The translations under genes and the position numbers were made by a program. From Gavia stellata (Eukaryota; Chordata; Aves; Gaviiformes; Gaviidae): a stretch of 64,000 nucleotides of DNA. The stretch covers positions 1,298,001 through 1,362,000 of the forward strand of contig NC_082617.1 in the NCBI RefSeq assembly GCF_030936135.1, written 5' to 3'. Positions 45,401 to 58,830 of the stretch are shown piece by piece. The notes under the pieces were generated by a model. It did no database searches. It was given only the letters and a program-made list of their open reading frames with translations, and had not been told where the DNA came from. Every line of letters begins with the position of its first letter. Position 1 is the stretch's first letter.

Positions 45401-48400
45401 TCTCCCAAGCTCAGCAGGCTGGGGGAGATGACCAGCCTCGGGATACAGCGGTCCCTGCGGAAAGATCCAACCCAAAGCCCGTCTCCTTCCAAAATCCCAC
45501 TCTTTGCTTTCCTCTGGGTTTTCTGGGGAGCAGAGGACAGCCCAGCCCTGATCCCCTGAGAGGGGTTTTCCTGCTCACCCAGCGTGCCTGTGGGACCGCG
45601 CGCCACCGGGGAGGACAGGGAGGCATTGCCACTGCCTTCCTGTCACCGCCAACTGAGACGCGGGAACCAGAGCACACACCCTTCAAGCAGTGCCGTTGGG
45701 AAACCCGGTGAGGCTGGAGTTGGCATCCTGCTATTTTAAAGAATGAAGGAGAAAGAAAAGAGCATGAAAGAGCTGAGCTATGAGGCCAGGCGCTGCTGGG
45801 AGCAAGGCGGGGGCGCAGGGACTCAGCCGCCCTAAGTGAGCGGAGAGGGGCACGGTGGCTTGAAGACCCACCTCGTGCATCACCTGAATGCCCAGGACGG
45901 GTACGGTGATGGCGAGCCGGCAAGGCCTGGCGAGTGCCGCAGGAGCCAGCCCTCCCCATGTTATTAAACATAGACTTTGGCCGTTAGTTGCAGTAATTCC
46001 TCAGCACTTTGATTCTAGTAGGCACAGACCATACCCCCAAACCCCCCCCACCTCTGATGCTCTAATGTCTGACCCAGCCTCGTGGAGGGGACACGGCGGC
46101 GCTGATCTACTGGCACCGATGTAGCTCAGCCGCCGCTTTGCAGCATCACTCATCCCACCTGAGCACAACCCGGCGGGAGCAGCAGACCAAGGACCGGCAG
46201 CTCTGGCTCACTGGGGACTTACAAGCTGGTGGTTTTCCATGTGCAACCTCAGTGAGAAACAGGTCACCCAGGAAAGGGTTACTACAAAAATCTGCCATTT
46301 CTAAGATTGCTAAGTAGTGGGAAGGTGGTGTGGCCCGAAAGGCTCGGAGTGGAGTGACAGCCCAGGCGATGACACTCGTAATTTGGCATCCTGTGGGGGT
46401 GGAATTTGGCAAAACTGGTCTCTCCTGCTCTGAGGACATTCCAGCTCCCCGCACAGGCAGTCTGAATTGAACTCCCTCAATAAATACAGCAGCCGGGGGT
46501 TTAATCCAGCTCGGGCCACCGCAGTTAGAAAAGCAGCAGCGACGTGCGCCTCGGGGAGGCTCCTGTCCCACCCTGGCGAGGCTCCGTGCCGCCAGCCCCC
46601 GCCAGCACTGCGGTTCCTGTCACGGGGCAGGTGATCGCCCCTGCGAAGCCTCACCCTGGCATCTGGGCTGCCCTCGCTGGATGCTGTTACCCCAAGAAAA
46701 TGGCAACAGCGACTGGTATCTGGTACCCCCTCCGGGATGGCACGTGGCTGTGGATGGCTGACAGCCCTGGGATGGGGCCGTGGTCACGCGTGGGGCTGTC
46801 CCCAGGTGCCACGCACTCACAGGGCTTGTCCCCCTCCTAAGCCACTGCAGCAGGATGGGGTGGGAGGCTGGATTTAGGAAGGGGTCTTGATTTTTCTAGG
46901 AAAAGCAAGGCAGGGCAGCAGGGCCCTTAAATCCCCTCTGTGCAGCACCCAGGCTGTGCTGCGCTGCCCGGGCTTTGCGGGACATGTCTGTCCCCAAATC
47001 CTGGTCCACCGAGGATGCCCCAGGTGGCACCGTGATCCCCAGTCCTGGCACAGCCACGGCTGCCAGGCAGTGAGGGAGGTGACAGCCACAGGGACGCAGA
47101 CTGAGGGCACCCATCATCCAGGCAGTGCACACACCGAGGGCGGTTAACCCACCTCCCCGAACACCCAGCCCTGGGGACCGCATCCCCGCCAGGCACCGTG
47201 ACCCACAGCCTCCCTGTGGTGGCCACAGCTGGGGAGATTTTGACACCATGAGCCGGTCATGGGGGTGCCAGAGCCCGACTTATCAGCTGTTTCCCAGGCT
47301 CTTCCGCTGTCTGCCCCCACCGCGAGGACGTGTGTGCCGATGGGATGGGATCGGGGCGCGAGAGGGAAGCGGGGACAAAGGCACTGCACCGCGCTCCTCC
47401 TCCTCCTGCCCGCTCTTGGCAAGGCTGGGGGACTCCGGCTGCGAAGGGAAAAGGTTCCCAGGGCGAAGGTGTTAAATACCCTTCTCCCGTGCTGCTGTCA
47501 CCTCGCAGTCCCCGGGGTGTGAGAATCAGACTCTATTATCCCCTCATTAGGAACTAACATACTGTACTAACCTTTTCACATGAAAGCTACGGTCTGTTCG
47601 CCAACAAAAGCTGACGCTTGGTTCCCAGGAGTGGAAAAAAACCCAATGCCACAAGCACTTAGCAGGGGCTCTGGGGCCAGCCGTCCCTGCCGAGCCCCGG
47701 TGGACGCTCCGGGGGGAGGAAGGGGCTCCATGAGTGGGAGGCCAGCCGGGCACGCAGCCCCGGTGGAGTGGAACAGGGGAAGCCCCCCCCGGGGCAAAGG
47801 GTCCTTCTTCCAGTCCCCGAGATGGCTGGGGTCCCTCTTGGCGGTCCCCTCCTGGGAGGGATGGATGGGGCTGTGGGTAGGAGTGCAAGGGGGACTCCCT
47901 CCCCTGGGGTTAGGCTGCAGGGAGCCCTTCCCCATCAGGGCACACTGCCCTGGCTGTCCCCTAGACAGGGGTGCCGGGGCTGGCAGACCCCCTTCAGCCA
48001 CTGGAGCCCCTGCAGCTCACCCCAGGCTCCCCCTAAGCAGTTTGCAGGGCTCAGGCTGGTTCTTCCCGCACCACTGACCAAAGCACATTGGGATTTTGCA
48101 ACATCTGAAACTCCCACTCCTCTTCAGGCTACTCTGAAAGGTGGGAAGTGAGGCTGGGAAAGCCTCACCAGGCCATGGAAAAACCCATCAGCACAACACC
48201 TGAGGCCCCAGGTCAGCATCTAGAGCAGCCAGATTTTAAGAGCACCAAGCACAGCAGGCGATGGCCTCCTTGGGAAGCGTGGTGGCAGCAGGGATGGGAT
48301 GCGCATCACCGTGGACCCATCTCCTTGTCCCAGATGTTGGCAGACATCGCCCGAGAAGACGAACAGTTGGGGTAACATCCTCCTTGCTCAGGCTTTTAAT

Positions 48401-51400
48401 TAAATGAGACCTGCCTGGGGCGACAATTTGAGCTTCTGCCCATGGCAGCTGCTCGATGTTGAGATAAAGAAGGGGCTAGAGGAGAGATCTTGAAATGAAA
48501 AAGAGTTTTCCTGGTTTCTTCACTTTAAAAGTATCTGCTCTGCCCCATTTTTGGCTGGGGACCTTTGACAGCTCAGGGAAGTGGGCTTGAGAGGTGCCCA
48601 GGGCCACAGCGGGTGCTGAATGCCTGAAGAGTCCCACACCTGGGGACACATCCCTGCCTTCCCGCATGGCTGCGAGACCCCACAAATTCCAGATCCACTT
48701 GTCGCCTTGCAGCCTCAACCAGCTCCACGTTTCTAATGGGGAAAGCAGGAGGAAGGAGGGATGCATGCCCACTTTTTTCCTTTCCCCCCCGCTATTGCTT
48801 CCTCCCCCGCCTGCCTCCACCTGCAGTCTGTGAAGACAACTCCCTCCCTGACCCCACAACCTGTCCCTAAGGGCTGGTGGACTTTTCCAGGTCCCCCAGC
48901 TAGCTGCTGGCCCATTCCCAGTGCCCCAGTATGGGGCAGGGATGGGGTCACCCTCTGCTCCCCCAGCTCCGTTGACGGGTCCTGTTGCGAAGAGGCAGGT
49001 GGTTTTTTCATTGCACGCACATGTTTATTAGATCCTGGCCCGAGCCCACTAAGCTGTTTCGCACAGGCCACCGGTGACAGCTTCCAGAGCTGTTTCGCTG
49101 CCTCGGGATGCTGTGAAGGTGTCAGCGGCGCTACACGCTGTTTTGCGAAGTAATTGAATTAAAACCGGTGAAACGTTTCGGTGCTGCCTGGCTGCTCCTC
49201 TCCACGGCACGGCTGGGTGCAGCGGCCCGGGGTGGCCCGAAGCACACGCGGCTGCTCTCCTGGGCCAGCTCAGCTGCTCTTTTCAGAAGGTCACTTTTCT
49301 TCTCAGTTGCTGCAGTCAGATTTGGGTCATCGGGTTTGATCTAAACATGTCAGAGGACTGGAATTCAGGGGGAAGCAGAAGCACGATAAACGCAGGCTGT
49401 CTCCCGGTGCGTTTCTGGGCTGGTTTCAAAAAACTCTTGGTTCACTCTTAGTGTCCGGCAGACGGGCTGGGAAACCCGGCGGCAGGTTTAGTTCATCGCC
49501 CGACACAGCTGCCTCGGCGCTCACAGCAGCGAGGGTGAAGCCGGCCCACCGCGTCGGCACTGACCGCAGCAGCACCTCTGCACGAACGTGTCCGTGTAAT
49601 GGAGATGAGCACGCAGGCGAGTTATCACTGCTTGTCCGTAGTTCAGAAGTACCTTTGAGCCACAAATCGAACCAGGGCCATGGGCGTTAAGTTTTGTGCA
49701 AGGTGAGAAGCGAACCTTACCCAGTGCCTGAGGTGGACGAGGCAGGAGGAGGGAAAGCTGGTGCAGAGGAGAGGCTCAGAGCTGAGCCCAGGACAGAGCC
49801 AGGACCCTCGTCCCCCCAGCCATAGTCCCCAGGCTTCCTGGTGCCAACCATATCCCACAGGTCCTGAAGAGGTTGGTGCTCTCCAGGGAGGGGCAGGCAG
49901 AGCACGGTCAAACTCACCGCAGTTGTGAGAGAGGAGCAGCCAGGAAGGTTTGTCTGGTGCCTTCAGCCCAGCCCGACTCCCCGGAGCTCCTCCCCAGCTC
50001 CGCATGTCGAGTGGGTCCAGCGTGGGAGATCTGCAGCGTGGTCCGAGCAAGCGCACTCGACCCCAGGGCGAGCAGCAGCCCTGGACCTGCCGGGAGAGCA
50101 GCCAGAAGACACAAAGGGAGAGACGGGTTTAGAGGATGGCGCCGGATCTTCTGCCTCCCCTGCCTGAGGCCTGCCTGAACCTAATCGTTTCAAAGAGTTT
50201 CAGACCAACAAAGCCACCCTGAGGCAAGGAAAATTAACTTCAAATGCAACATTTTAAGCCAAAACAAGTCATTTCCCCCCCATTTTTCAGTTCAGTCCAT
50301 GCAGTGATGAGCGCATCGCAGTCCGGGTCATGCAGATGCCAAGCCGGAGACCTCTCTGGCTCCATCAGCATCATCACCCAACACTCCCTGCGGGTCCCCG
50401 AAGCCTTGCTGGTCCCCACCTGCCATGTCAGGGGGCTCAGTGCCCTTTTCCTCACTGTCCTTTGCTTGTGGCCGTAGCTGGTCGGGGTCTCTGGCAACCG
50501 CCAGCCTGCCAGGAGCTCCTGCAGACTGGCAGAGCTCTGGGATGCACGGGGTCAGGGCTGGAGGATAAAACCCTCTGAGCTCTCCCTCAGCAGCCCGGGG
50601 CGAGCAGAGTCGGTATTTGCCCTGGGAGGGACAGCTGGAGGAGCAGCTGGGTGGGAGCTTCTCCCGCTCTGCCCCGTTTCATGGGTACCTGCAAAGTTGC
50701 GGTTCCTCAAAGCAACAGCCCAGGCCTTTGCACAAGCTCTTGCATACAAAAATGACACATAGAAATGAAAAATGGGCCTTCATCAGGTACCTGGGTAGAG
50801 TCTTTGGGGGGAAGCAACTTGCCATTTGGTCTTGGAGGCTCAACCTCAAAGTCCAAGGCAAGTCAAAGTCCAAATCTGCGAGTCCCAACTCTGGAAGGTG
50901 CAGGTGCCCATCTGCCAGAGCACCGGCCCCTGACCTCACTGCTCCGCACGAGCCATCGGGGACAAACCGCACCAATGCAGAAGGTTACAGGGACCTCTGA
51001 CGCAGAGTGTCCTCGGTAGCCCAGGAGACACCCACTCCGCTCACGGTGACTGACTGCCCTCAGGATTCCTGCTCCTCCACCTTTAGCCTCAGGCAAAGGA
51101 GAGGTTAAAGAGAGATTATTATCCCCCCATGATAAAAGGGGACCTGCCTCGGGCTGCCTGTGCCCTGCTGAATTACAGAGTCCGAGAGCGATGGCAGAGG
51201 AGGCACCGAAAGACCAGCCGGACACACAGCCACCCCCCTGGAGAGCACCCAGGTGGTCCTGACGCGGCCAAACCTGCACCCGCACCCGAAACGCCACGGC
51301 TGAGCTAAAGGGAGCACGGTGTGCCATGGCAGCGCGGCACAGCACAGGGCAGGGCACCAGTCGTGCTGGGCTCCCACCGCACGCCGCACCGCGATGGTGT

Positions 51401-51789
51401 GACTTGGGAATGCTCTTGTTTGGGGACAGGAGCCCCAGGGACTGGGGACGCCCAGGTCTGCCATTCCCCTGCCACTCTCAGACAAGCCACCGAGTCCCGT
51501 CCCCGGCCTCATCACGCACAAACCAGAGACGGAGACTTTGCCCAAGGCTGTGTCACTGCTGTGTCACCACTGCACGATGGCACCTGACGCTGGGTGACAG
51601 GGATGACCCCAAGCAGCTGGCACAGTCGCGGGCAGGGCCAGGAGCAGCATGGCTGCCTCCATACAAGAACACCCCCCTGCACCCCGTCTCCTTCGGCAAA
51701 CACCCCCAGAGCCTCCCTTCCTCCATGCAACGTCCTGATGGATGCTCAGCGAGTCCCGCCACCGCTTCAGCATCTCAGCCGGGAGCCGG

Positions 51790-52080
51790 GAGGGCACTGA
51801 GGCGCTGCGACATGGGGCTCGGCGTGGGGCCCTGCTCAGCCGCGGCCCTGGGAAAGCCCGGCGCTGGCTGCCGCCGTCCCGCTGCGCGGCAGAGATGAGA
51901 AGAAAAACAACTCTCGGGGCTTCCCCTCACCTCCCGTCCTCGCCCTGCGCCGCGGCCCCGCCGGCTCTTTCATCTCCAAGTGCCAGCGACTCTTTCATCT
52001 CCCGCCCAGAGGTGCGAATCGCTCCCCTCTCGCCGCAGCCGCCCCGGCCACCAGCCGCTCGCGCCGGCATCAGCACTCAG
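51790..52080. other. CpG-rich patch, possible intragenic CpG island
   Basis: CpG dinucleotides are dense here compared with the flanks. CTCTTTCATCTCC is repeated at 51965-51977 and 51990-52002. No first exon can be named. An alternative or antisense promoter is possible. Confidence 0.35.
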
Positions 52081-52767
52081 CCCGACGCTGCTGGGACCAA
52101 ATGGCTGGTAACCTGGCCTGCCCTGCAAGGCCCCGCTTGCCGGGAGGGGGGTGGCGGGTGGGGACCGGTCACCTCTGTTACCTCTGCAGTCACCAGCGAA
52201 GTGCTCAGGACCCCCAAAATCTGGCGGCTCCCAGATGCCTGCAGAGAAATCAAGGCACCGGGATTTCTTCTGGTTCTCCCTGCAAATAAGACGATGCCAG
52301 GCTTGCGCCTGCTTTCATTCATGTTTGCTCAAACTCGGCTCATCTTTGTTAACTTGTGCCGATGCAAACGCAGCCCGCCGGGATGGGGAGCCATCTACCC
52401 CAGCGGGCAGACATCCATGCAGCCCTGGCATTCCCGGTCATGGATGACGAGGCGGTTCCCCAGCCTTAAAGCCCGAAGGAACCGTCCCGGCCGCCCTGCC
52501 CAACCGCCAGCCCAGGCGGGAGGGCAGCTCACCATCATCCTGGCAAACCACCCTGCAGTTGATGGTCCAGCTACGGCTTATCTTTGGATTCTGGTTTAAC
52601 GGTGACAAGGTTTCAGTATCACGACACAGGTCAGGGTGTCTGGGCATGGGGGCACGGCGATACCTCTGCCGAAGGGCTGTGAATCCTTATGAGCAGCATT
52701 AAATAAGATGCCTGATGGGTATGAACTGCAAAGAGAGCACAGCTGGGTAATGTGAGAAGCTGGGAGA

Positions 52768-53390
52768 GAATGAGAAGAAGAAAGAGAGAAAGAGAAAAAC
52801 AGAAAGAAAATGAAGAAGAGAAGGAAAAAGGGAAAGGACAGAAAAAGAAGAAGAAAAAGAAGAAAAAAGGAAAAGGAAAAGGAAAAGGAAAAGGAAAAGG
52901 AAAAGGAAAAGGAAAAGAAAAATGAAAAGAAAAAAGAAAAGGAAAAGAAAAAGGAAAAGGAAAAGGAAAAGAAAAAGGAAAAGAAAAATGAAAAGAAAAA
53001 AGAAAAGGAAAAGAAAAAGGAAAAGGAAAAGAAAAGGAAAAGGAAAAGGAAAAGGAAAAGGAAAAGAAAAAGAAAAAAGAAAAGAAAAAAGAAAAAAGGA
53101 AAAGAAAAAGGAAAAGAGAAAGAAAAAAGAATAAAAAAGGAAAATAAAAAGAAAAAGAAGAAAAAGAAAAAGAAGAAGAAAAAGAAGAAAAAGAAAAAGA
53201 AAAGGAAAATAAAAATAAAAAGAAGAAAAAGAAAAAGAAGAAAAAGAAGAAAAAGAAAAAAATGAAAAAGAAAAAGAAGAAGAAAAATAAAAAAAAAAAA
53301 TAAAAAAATAAAAATAAAAAGAAGAAGAAAAAGAAAAATAGAAAAATAAAAATAAAAATAAAAAGGAAAAAGAATAAGAAAGGGAAAGCA
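52768..53390. repeat. 620-bp polypurine tract with (AAAAGG)n core
   Basis: The plus strand is almost entirely A and G for about 620 bases. A clean (GGAAAA)n array lies at about 52864-52918. It is followed by a 66-bp higher-order duplication (the ATGAAAAG landmark at 52922 and 52988), then GAAGAAAAA and AAAAAT-rich stretches. Lysine/arginine or phenylalanine/serine-rich frames read through it are artefacts of composition. Confidence 0.95.
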
Positions 53391-54239
53391 ACAGGCTTGT
53401 GCAAAGCACCCTGTCTCCAGGACTCCCATGGGAGCCCGGGCCGAGAGCTGCCCCTGGCAGCCGTGCACCGCCCGTGATAGCTGCGGGCGGCTCCCAGCTC
53501 TGCACCCCGGGGGCAGCTCTGACCCCAGCCCTTGCTGGGAACCACCCACCCATGGGTGCCCTCCCAGTGGTGGCAGTGGAAGGGGCTGTGGCTCGGGCTG
53601 GCCTCACGCCGAGCAGCGTCACTGCGTGCACCGGCTCTGACAGGCAGCAGTAATGGTGCCGTCAGGGCCATGGGGCCTGGGGACAGCCAGGCTGCGGTGG
53701 CAGCCTGACCCAGCCCAGGGAGCCAAGTGAGCCCCAACCAAATCCTAGAAAACAGATGAAGAGTTTCCCGGCGCTTCAGCTGCCCGCGCTGGGGCCGGTG
53801 CTGCAGCAGCAGTGGGGGTGAGCGCAGTACCGGGACAGGCCCCGCACGGGCACCCGGTGTCAGGACACATCAGCATCGCCACTTCATGTAACTGCACCCA
53901 AAAAGCCAGTAATTAACCCCGAAGAGTTTTCACACCCCAAAACGGCTCTTCTGTGAAGAGCCAAAGGGACCAGCCATGGGAACGGTGATGCTTGCGGGAA
54001 GGGGGGGGCTCTGAACTGAGGGAGGGCTGCAGGCGGCTCTGGCACCCTGAGCTCCGTGGCAGAGCCGCCACGGCTCCCGGCACACGGGGCTGCTGCCGGT
54101 GAGTGTCTCGGTCCATGGGGAGCTGCGAACCTGCCCGCAGTGGGGTGGGGGGTGACGGGGCAAGGGCAGCCCTGGCAGGACGGCATCCCCAGTCTGACCC
54201 AACCCCTTCACGAGGAAGGCGTCCGTGCCCGAGCAGAAC

Positions 54240-54640
54240 GCACCTATCTTGCCCGTCCTGGCTGACATCTCCCACACGGGGACATTCAGAAGACCCAGGG
54301 AGTTTGCCCCATATGCTTTCACAAGTCCCAGCGAGGCATCTCGGAGAGACCCAGTTTTCAAGCCTACTTTCTGGCTGGTCAGATGTTGACCACCAGTTAC
54401 AATGAGCACCTGTTCTTCACGGAATTGTTTCGCATGATTGCAGCAACCAGAAGGTTAACACCCATCCAAATTTAACCTACCCCTCCGAAACACTCACAAA
54501 ACTCAGCCCAGCAAAACCTGATAGTCCCTCTTAACACACACTGACGCTCCCAGCCTATCTTCCCCCACCGAACCCAACCATCCCAACTACTAGCCTTTTC
54601 CCACATTTACTATTTATCCTTCTAACCCATCACAGATACG
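54240..54640. other. compositionally odd segment: A/C-rich with almost no G at 54440-54640
   Basis: From about 54440 to 54640 the plus strand is very poor in G and rich in A and C. The 200 bases to the left (54240-54440) are balanced and keep a minus-strand open frame of no recognised family. The abrupt borders suggest an inserted piece, possibly a decayed LTR or other retroelement, but I cannot match it to a known element. Confidence 0.35.
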
Positions 54641-55171
54641 CTAACCGAGGACATTTTCTTCTCCCCTGGGACACACAGCGCCAGGGTTTGCAGAGCTGGG
54701 TGAGGGGCACACGGGCTCAGCATCCCACTGGTGGAGAGGAGAGGTCTGATCCGCAGGTGTCCCAGAAAAATGCCTTCAAGACTCCAGCCAGAGAAATGTG
54801 GTCTTTTGGGACAAGGGGACAATTGCCCTTTGGCCCTCTCCTGGTACCGGAATAAAGGAATAAAACAAGCCACCGGCAGCACCTCCACAAGCGTCTTCTC
54901 CAGCTGTCCCTGCCCTGTCACGGTGGCAGAGGGGACCCCAAAGGGGACCGAAGGCTCGGAGGGGTGGCGGGGGCACTGCTGGGGTGCAGAGGGTTCAGGG
55001 TGTGAGCAGTCCAGGCATTCGGCGCTGTTTGTTTCGCTCCGGAAATCCGGATCTTACCTATTTAAATAAACCAGCCGGGAGGACGGCGGAGTGTCAGGCC
55101 CGTTGTTGAGCGCACAGGAAACAGCTGTATTCGATTAGGCAGGGCTAAGTTGGTGACTCTGATAGCCTGGG

Positions 55172-55191
55172 AATAATAATAATAATAATAA
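55172..55191. repeat. (AAT)n microsatellite
   Basis: Six to seven AAT units occur in tandem. Confidence 0.9.
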
Positions 55192-57503
55192 CAAAATCCC
55201 CTCCTGTTGCAGGACTATTTATTTTCTATAGAAAAAGCCAACAGCAGCCCATCACGTGGCAGCCAGCGACCGGCTGGGTCCCTTCAGCAGGTCTGCAGGG
55301 GTGAGCCACGGTGGGAGAGGCCGGAGGTAACGTTTGCCTGACGGCTCATCCGAGCACCCCAGGGGGGCTCGGTCTGGCCTGGGGGTGGGTGATGCTGTGC
55401 CCCGCGGGGTTTCGGAGGCAGGTAGGTGGGTGCTGGGCTGGTGGAAGGTGCAGGAGATGCCTTTGCAGCAGGTCGGGCACCCAAAGGGCAGTGGCTGGAA
55501 GGAGCATCCTCACCCAGAGCACCATCCCCTTCCCGGTGCTGGGGAGTTGTCCCTCCGTGCCCGCGGCGTGTGCCGCAGCCAGGCACGCACCAGCGGTGCA
55601 GGACAAAAATGCGACACACAGGACTCGGCTGTCTCAGGCTGTTTTCACCCCAGCTCCCTCCAACTCTGTGGGCCTCTGCACCCACAGGAGGAGGTGGAGG
55701 TGGGGTGTGGGGTGGGTGTCCAGAGGGGCCCAGGCAACACGGCTGGTTTTGTGCAGGGACCTGACCAAGGGTGCGGTGTCTGAAAACATCCCAGCCGCTC
55801 CGTGCAGGAGAGCACCCCCCCTCCCATCCTCATCCTCATCCCTGTCCTTGCCCCACATCCGTGCATGTTCCCAGGCTCACCAGGAACACCCCAGGCTTGC
55901 CAAGTGCTGACTGGGCACAAGCAAGTGGCGGCGGTGGCATGCGGCACAGCGGGTCCTTGCCCTGGCCACGCATGGGGCCGGGGAAGCATTTCAGGCAAGG
56001 AAGGCCCCAAAAATGCGTCCAGGTGGTGACTCGCTCCTTCCACCCTTCAGTGAAGACCCAGACCGGCGCGTGCTGAAAATCCTGCTTCTCGGAAGCTGTT
56101 CCCGTTTTTTTCACGGCTCTTTGAAAAAAAACTTGGCCATTGCCCAGCCCTACCAGAGCTATGCTGCCCCTCCAGCTCCTAGACTCCCAAGTGACCTCTA
56201 GGAATATTTCTACGGCTGCCCACACAGATTTCCCAGGAAGGGCAGCGTGCGCCCTCGGCAGCAGAGTGGCCACGTTCCCGCTGTCCCACTTGGGCTGCCT
56301 CATTTCTCTGGGGTAATCCCAGCCCGTAGAGGAGGCTTTTTTCCTTCCGACGTGGTGGGACGCAGCTGGAGGACCCGGCGGCAGCAAATACATTTGTCGC
56401 TCTCCCCCGTTTGCCTCCCCGCTGGACACCGAGCCTGTGGGTCCCACTTGGATGTGGCTGTTTAGACCGTTCGGCTTTGGCTTGTTTGAGCTTTCGGGGG
56501 CAGCTCTGGAGTGACCCTCCTCCTGCGGTCCCCGCATGGACCCCGGAGGAGGGGATGCTGTAGCCTCAGCTCTCGGCGAGCCTTCGGCAGCAAAATCAGG
56601 CTTCAAAGGAGAAACAAGGGCTGGGAGCAAGCCCAGCCTTGGTGCTCGGTTCATTTTCTGAGATGGTAGAGGAAACGTGCAGAGCCCCAACCAGGACCAG
56701 GCAGCTTGCAGGGTTCAAGGTCACCTGCAGCTCCTTGCTGTCAGGTCACAGGGGGAAAAGCTGGAGGCGGGATGGAGGGATTTTCCCAGCAGGCTCCCTC
56801 CCTGGCACGCCGCCTGTCCCCAGATGCTCTGCGATGCTGTAACGAGCCTCAGTGCCAGATGCAAAGCAGCTGAGCTTCATTTAGCTGCACAGGGCAGCTT
56901 TCCTGCACACCCCACAGCGCTTCATCCGGGAAATTCCCTGCCTGTCCTCTTCCCGAAAAGAGGCCAGCGCAGGAACTGGACCAAGGGGTGGGTCAGACAC
57001 AGCCTTGGCCCTTCTCCCACGTCTCCCACGTCTCCCAGGGTCTCCAGGTGGAGATTAAAACCGTGTCAGCAAATAAGAGCCTGAGGATGAGAGAAACGCT
57101 CGACCCATCAGCAGGTGTCCAGGTGGGATGGGAGCGAACACCGCAGACACCCTTGGGACTCGCAGGGCTCGGCAGCCCTGCTCTCCTCCAGCAGCCGCTT
57201 CCCGGCATGCATTTTTGGCACGATCCTGCCTCACCCCTTCTCTCTGGGAAATTTCACTGATAACGCTGGGGCTGAGAGAAAGAAAAACGCCCTCCACTTT
57301 CCCACCCAGCTGCTGGAGCATCCATCCTGCTCGGCCCCGGCTCCCCCGGCAGCTCCAGAATGGCTTGCAAGGGGGAAAGCACAGCTCCCGGCCCCGCGGG
57401 CGATGCTCAGCTCCCAGAGATACCTTGAGCATCTCTCCGAGTGGGCCGGTAGACGCGGAGCATCGCCAGGACCGCTTGCCCCACTCTGGGCTTGCTGGTT
57501 GGG

Positions 57504-57774
57504 TTCCCACGTACCGCCTTGACGTCACCCCGAGAGCGCAGGAGTGAAAGGGGGGCCCTCGGGCGCCTGACAATAGCGCTTTCCTTCCCCATCAATAGCA
57601 GCGAGAGACACGCTGGGCTGACACGGAACTGTGCACAACAAAAGCCAGTGTCCGAACAAATCTTCTCAGGCGCTGGGTCCCCCGGGTGACCCGGGGTTAG
57701 CCCGGACTTTTGCTCCCGCCCGGCCCTCCGGAGCAGGAATGTCCCTCCGCGCTGCGCCATGGCTGGTTCCCACG
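57504..57774. promoter_or_regulatory. CSL sites and a full CRE
   Basis: TTCCCACG (a consensus CSL site on the minus strand) occurs at 57504-57511 and again at 57767-57774. A palindromic CRE, TGACGTCA, lies at 57520-57527, nine bases from the first CSL site. The patch is moderately CpG-rich and could be a regulatory element or promoter. Confidence 0.4.
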
Positions 57775-58549
57775 CTTCCAACCTGCTTTGCTATTTATCA
57801 GCAACCGGCCTCTAATCCCCTTTGTGAAAGTCTGATTCAAGCTCAGCACAATGTGGCGAAAAGGGAGGGAGCGGGTGGGAGATGAGGGAGGGGAAAACAG
57901 TCCCAAAGAATGAAAATCAAACCCTTTACCTTTTTTCCCCCCTCCCTGACGACGATTCCCTAGGGACTCTTCCGGCCGTCACCTCTCTGGGCAGTGCCAG
58001 GCTGCAGCGGGGAGCCGGGCGGCTCAGCCCGCTGGAAGGGGCTCGTGGTGGGATGTGATGGTGTTTAAGGAACCAACATGCACACACATAAAAAAAAAGC
58101 ACTTGTGTCCCCTCGCAGGTTAATTCGGCTTTGACGCTCACTGCTCTTTCACGACCCTCCTCCTGCTGCAGCTTCATCCATCACCTGCGGGGATGTGCCC
58201 GCGCTCCCCACACTTCCCCGACAGGGATGAGGTATGGGGTGAAACATCGCTGGAGGGTGTCTTTGGGGGAACAGGGAATGCGAATCCTGATTCCCTCCTG
58301 GTCCAGTCACCCCACTGCAGCCTCTCCCCACTGCCGCAACCCTTTCTTGGGCAAACCTCCCTGGGGGGAATAACCCAACGAAATTTCCCCAACCCCACAG
58401 CGGGCAGAGCTGGGCGCAGGTGCCCCGTGCTGGGCTCTCACTCCATCCTCCCTGGGGCCGAGTCCCTTGGCCGACTCCTGTTTGCATTAGGGGAGGATTC
58501 GCAAGCCCTTTCCCCAGATAACTTTGGAACAAAACAGTTTCCAAAGGCT

Positions 58550-58830
58550 GCGCTACTTACAAATGAGGGGTTTCAAGCTTTTGTCCTAAATCCAATGCTG
58601 TTTTCTTTGCAAACGGCGGGGGAAAAAAGTAAAAGAAGAAGAGACGACCTCGAATGCTAATCTTGTTAGGTTAAACTGTTCGCTAAACAGATGGAGGTGC
58701 AAGGCAATGGGATTTTTGTCTTTTCGAGGAAGGGGTTAGGTTTGTAGGGCACAGAGGTCATTCCGGGCAAACTGGCAGCTTTGCTTTTTGTGTTTCAAGA
58801 GCAGGGAGAAAGTAAAGTGGCAAAAACGCT
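58550..58830. other. AT-richer patch, nothing recognised
   Basis: The composition drops in GC and contains ATGCTAATCTTG and AAACTGTTCGCTAAACAG. It might be a conserved non-coding element. No coding frame is supported. Confidence 0.25.

Noticed and set aside
52596-53737. Phe/Ser-rich minus-strand frames (over 300 codons) and a Lys-rich plus-strand frame
   Set aside because: They are produced by the polypurine tract and have no family resemblance.
54440-54640. Nuclear mitochondrial insertion
   Set aside because: The A/C-rich strand bias resembles mitochondrial DNA, but translation with the mitochondrial code shows stops and no known mitochondrial protein or RNA was recognised.
55059-55125. 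A 67-base minus-strand segment flanked by CAG and GTAAG
   Set aside because: The acceptor has a poor pyrimidine tract and no frame matches a known protein.
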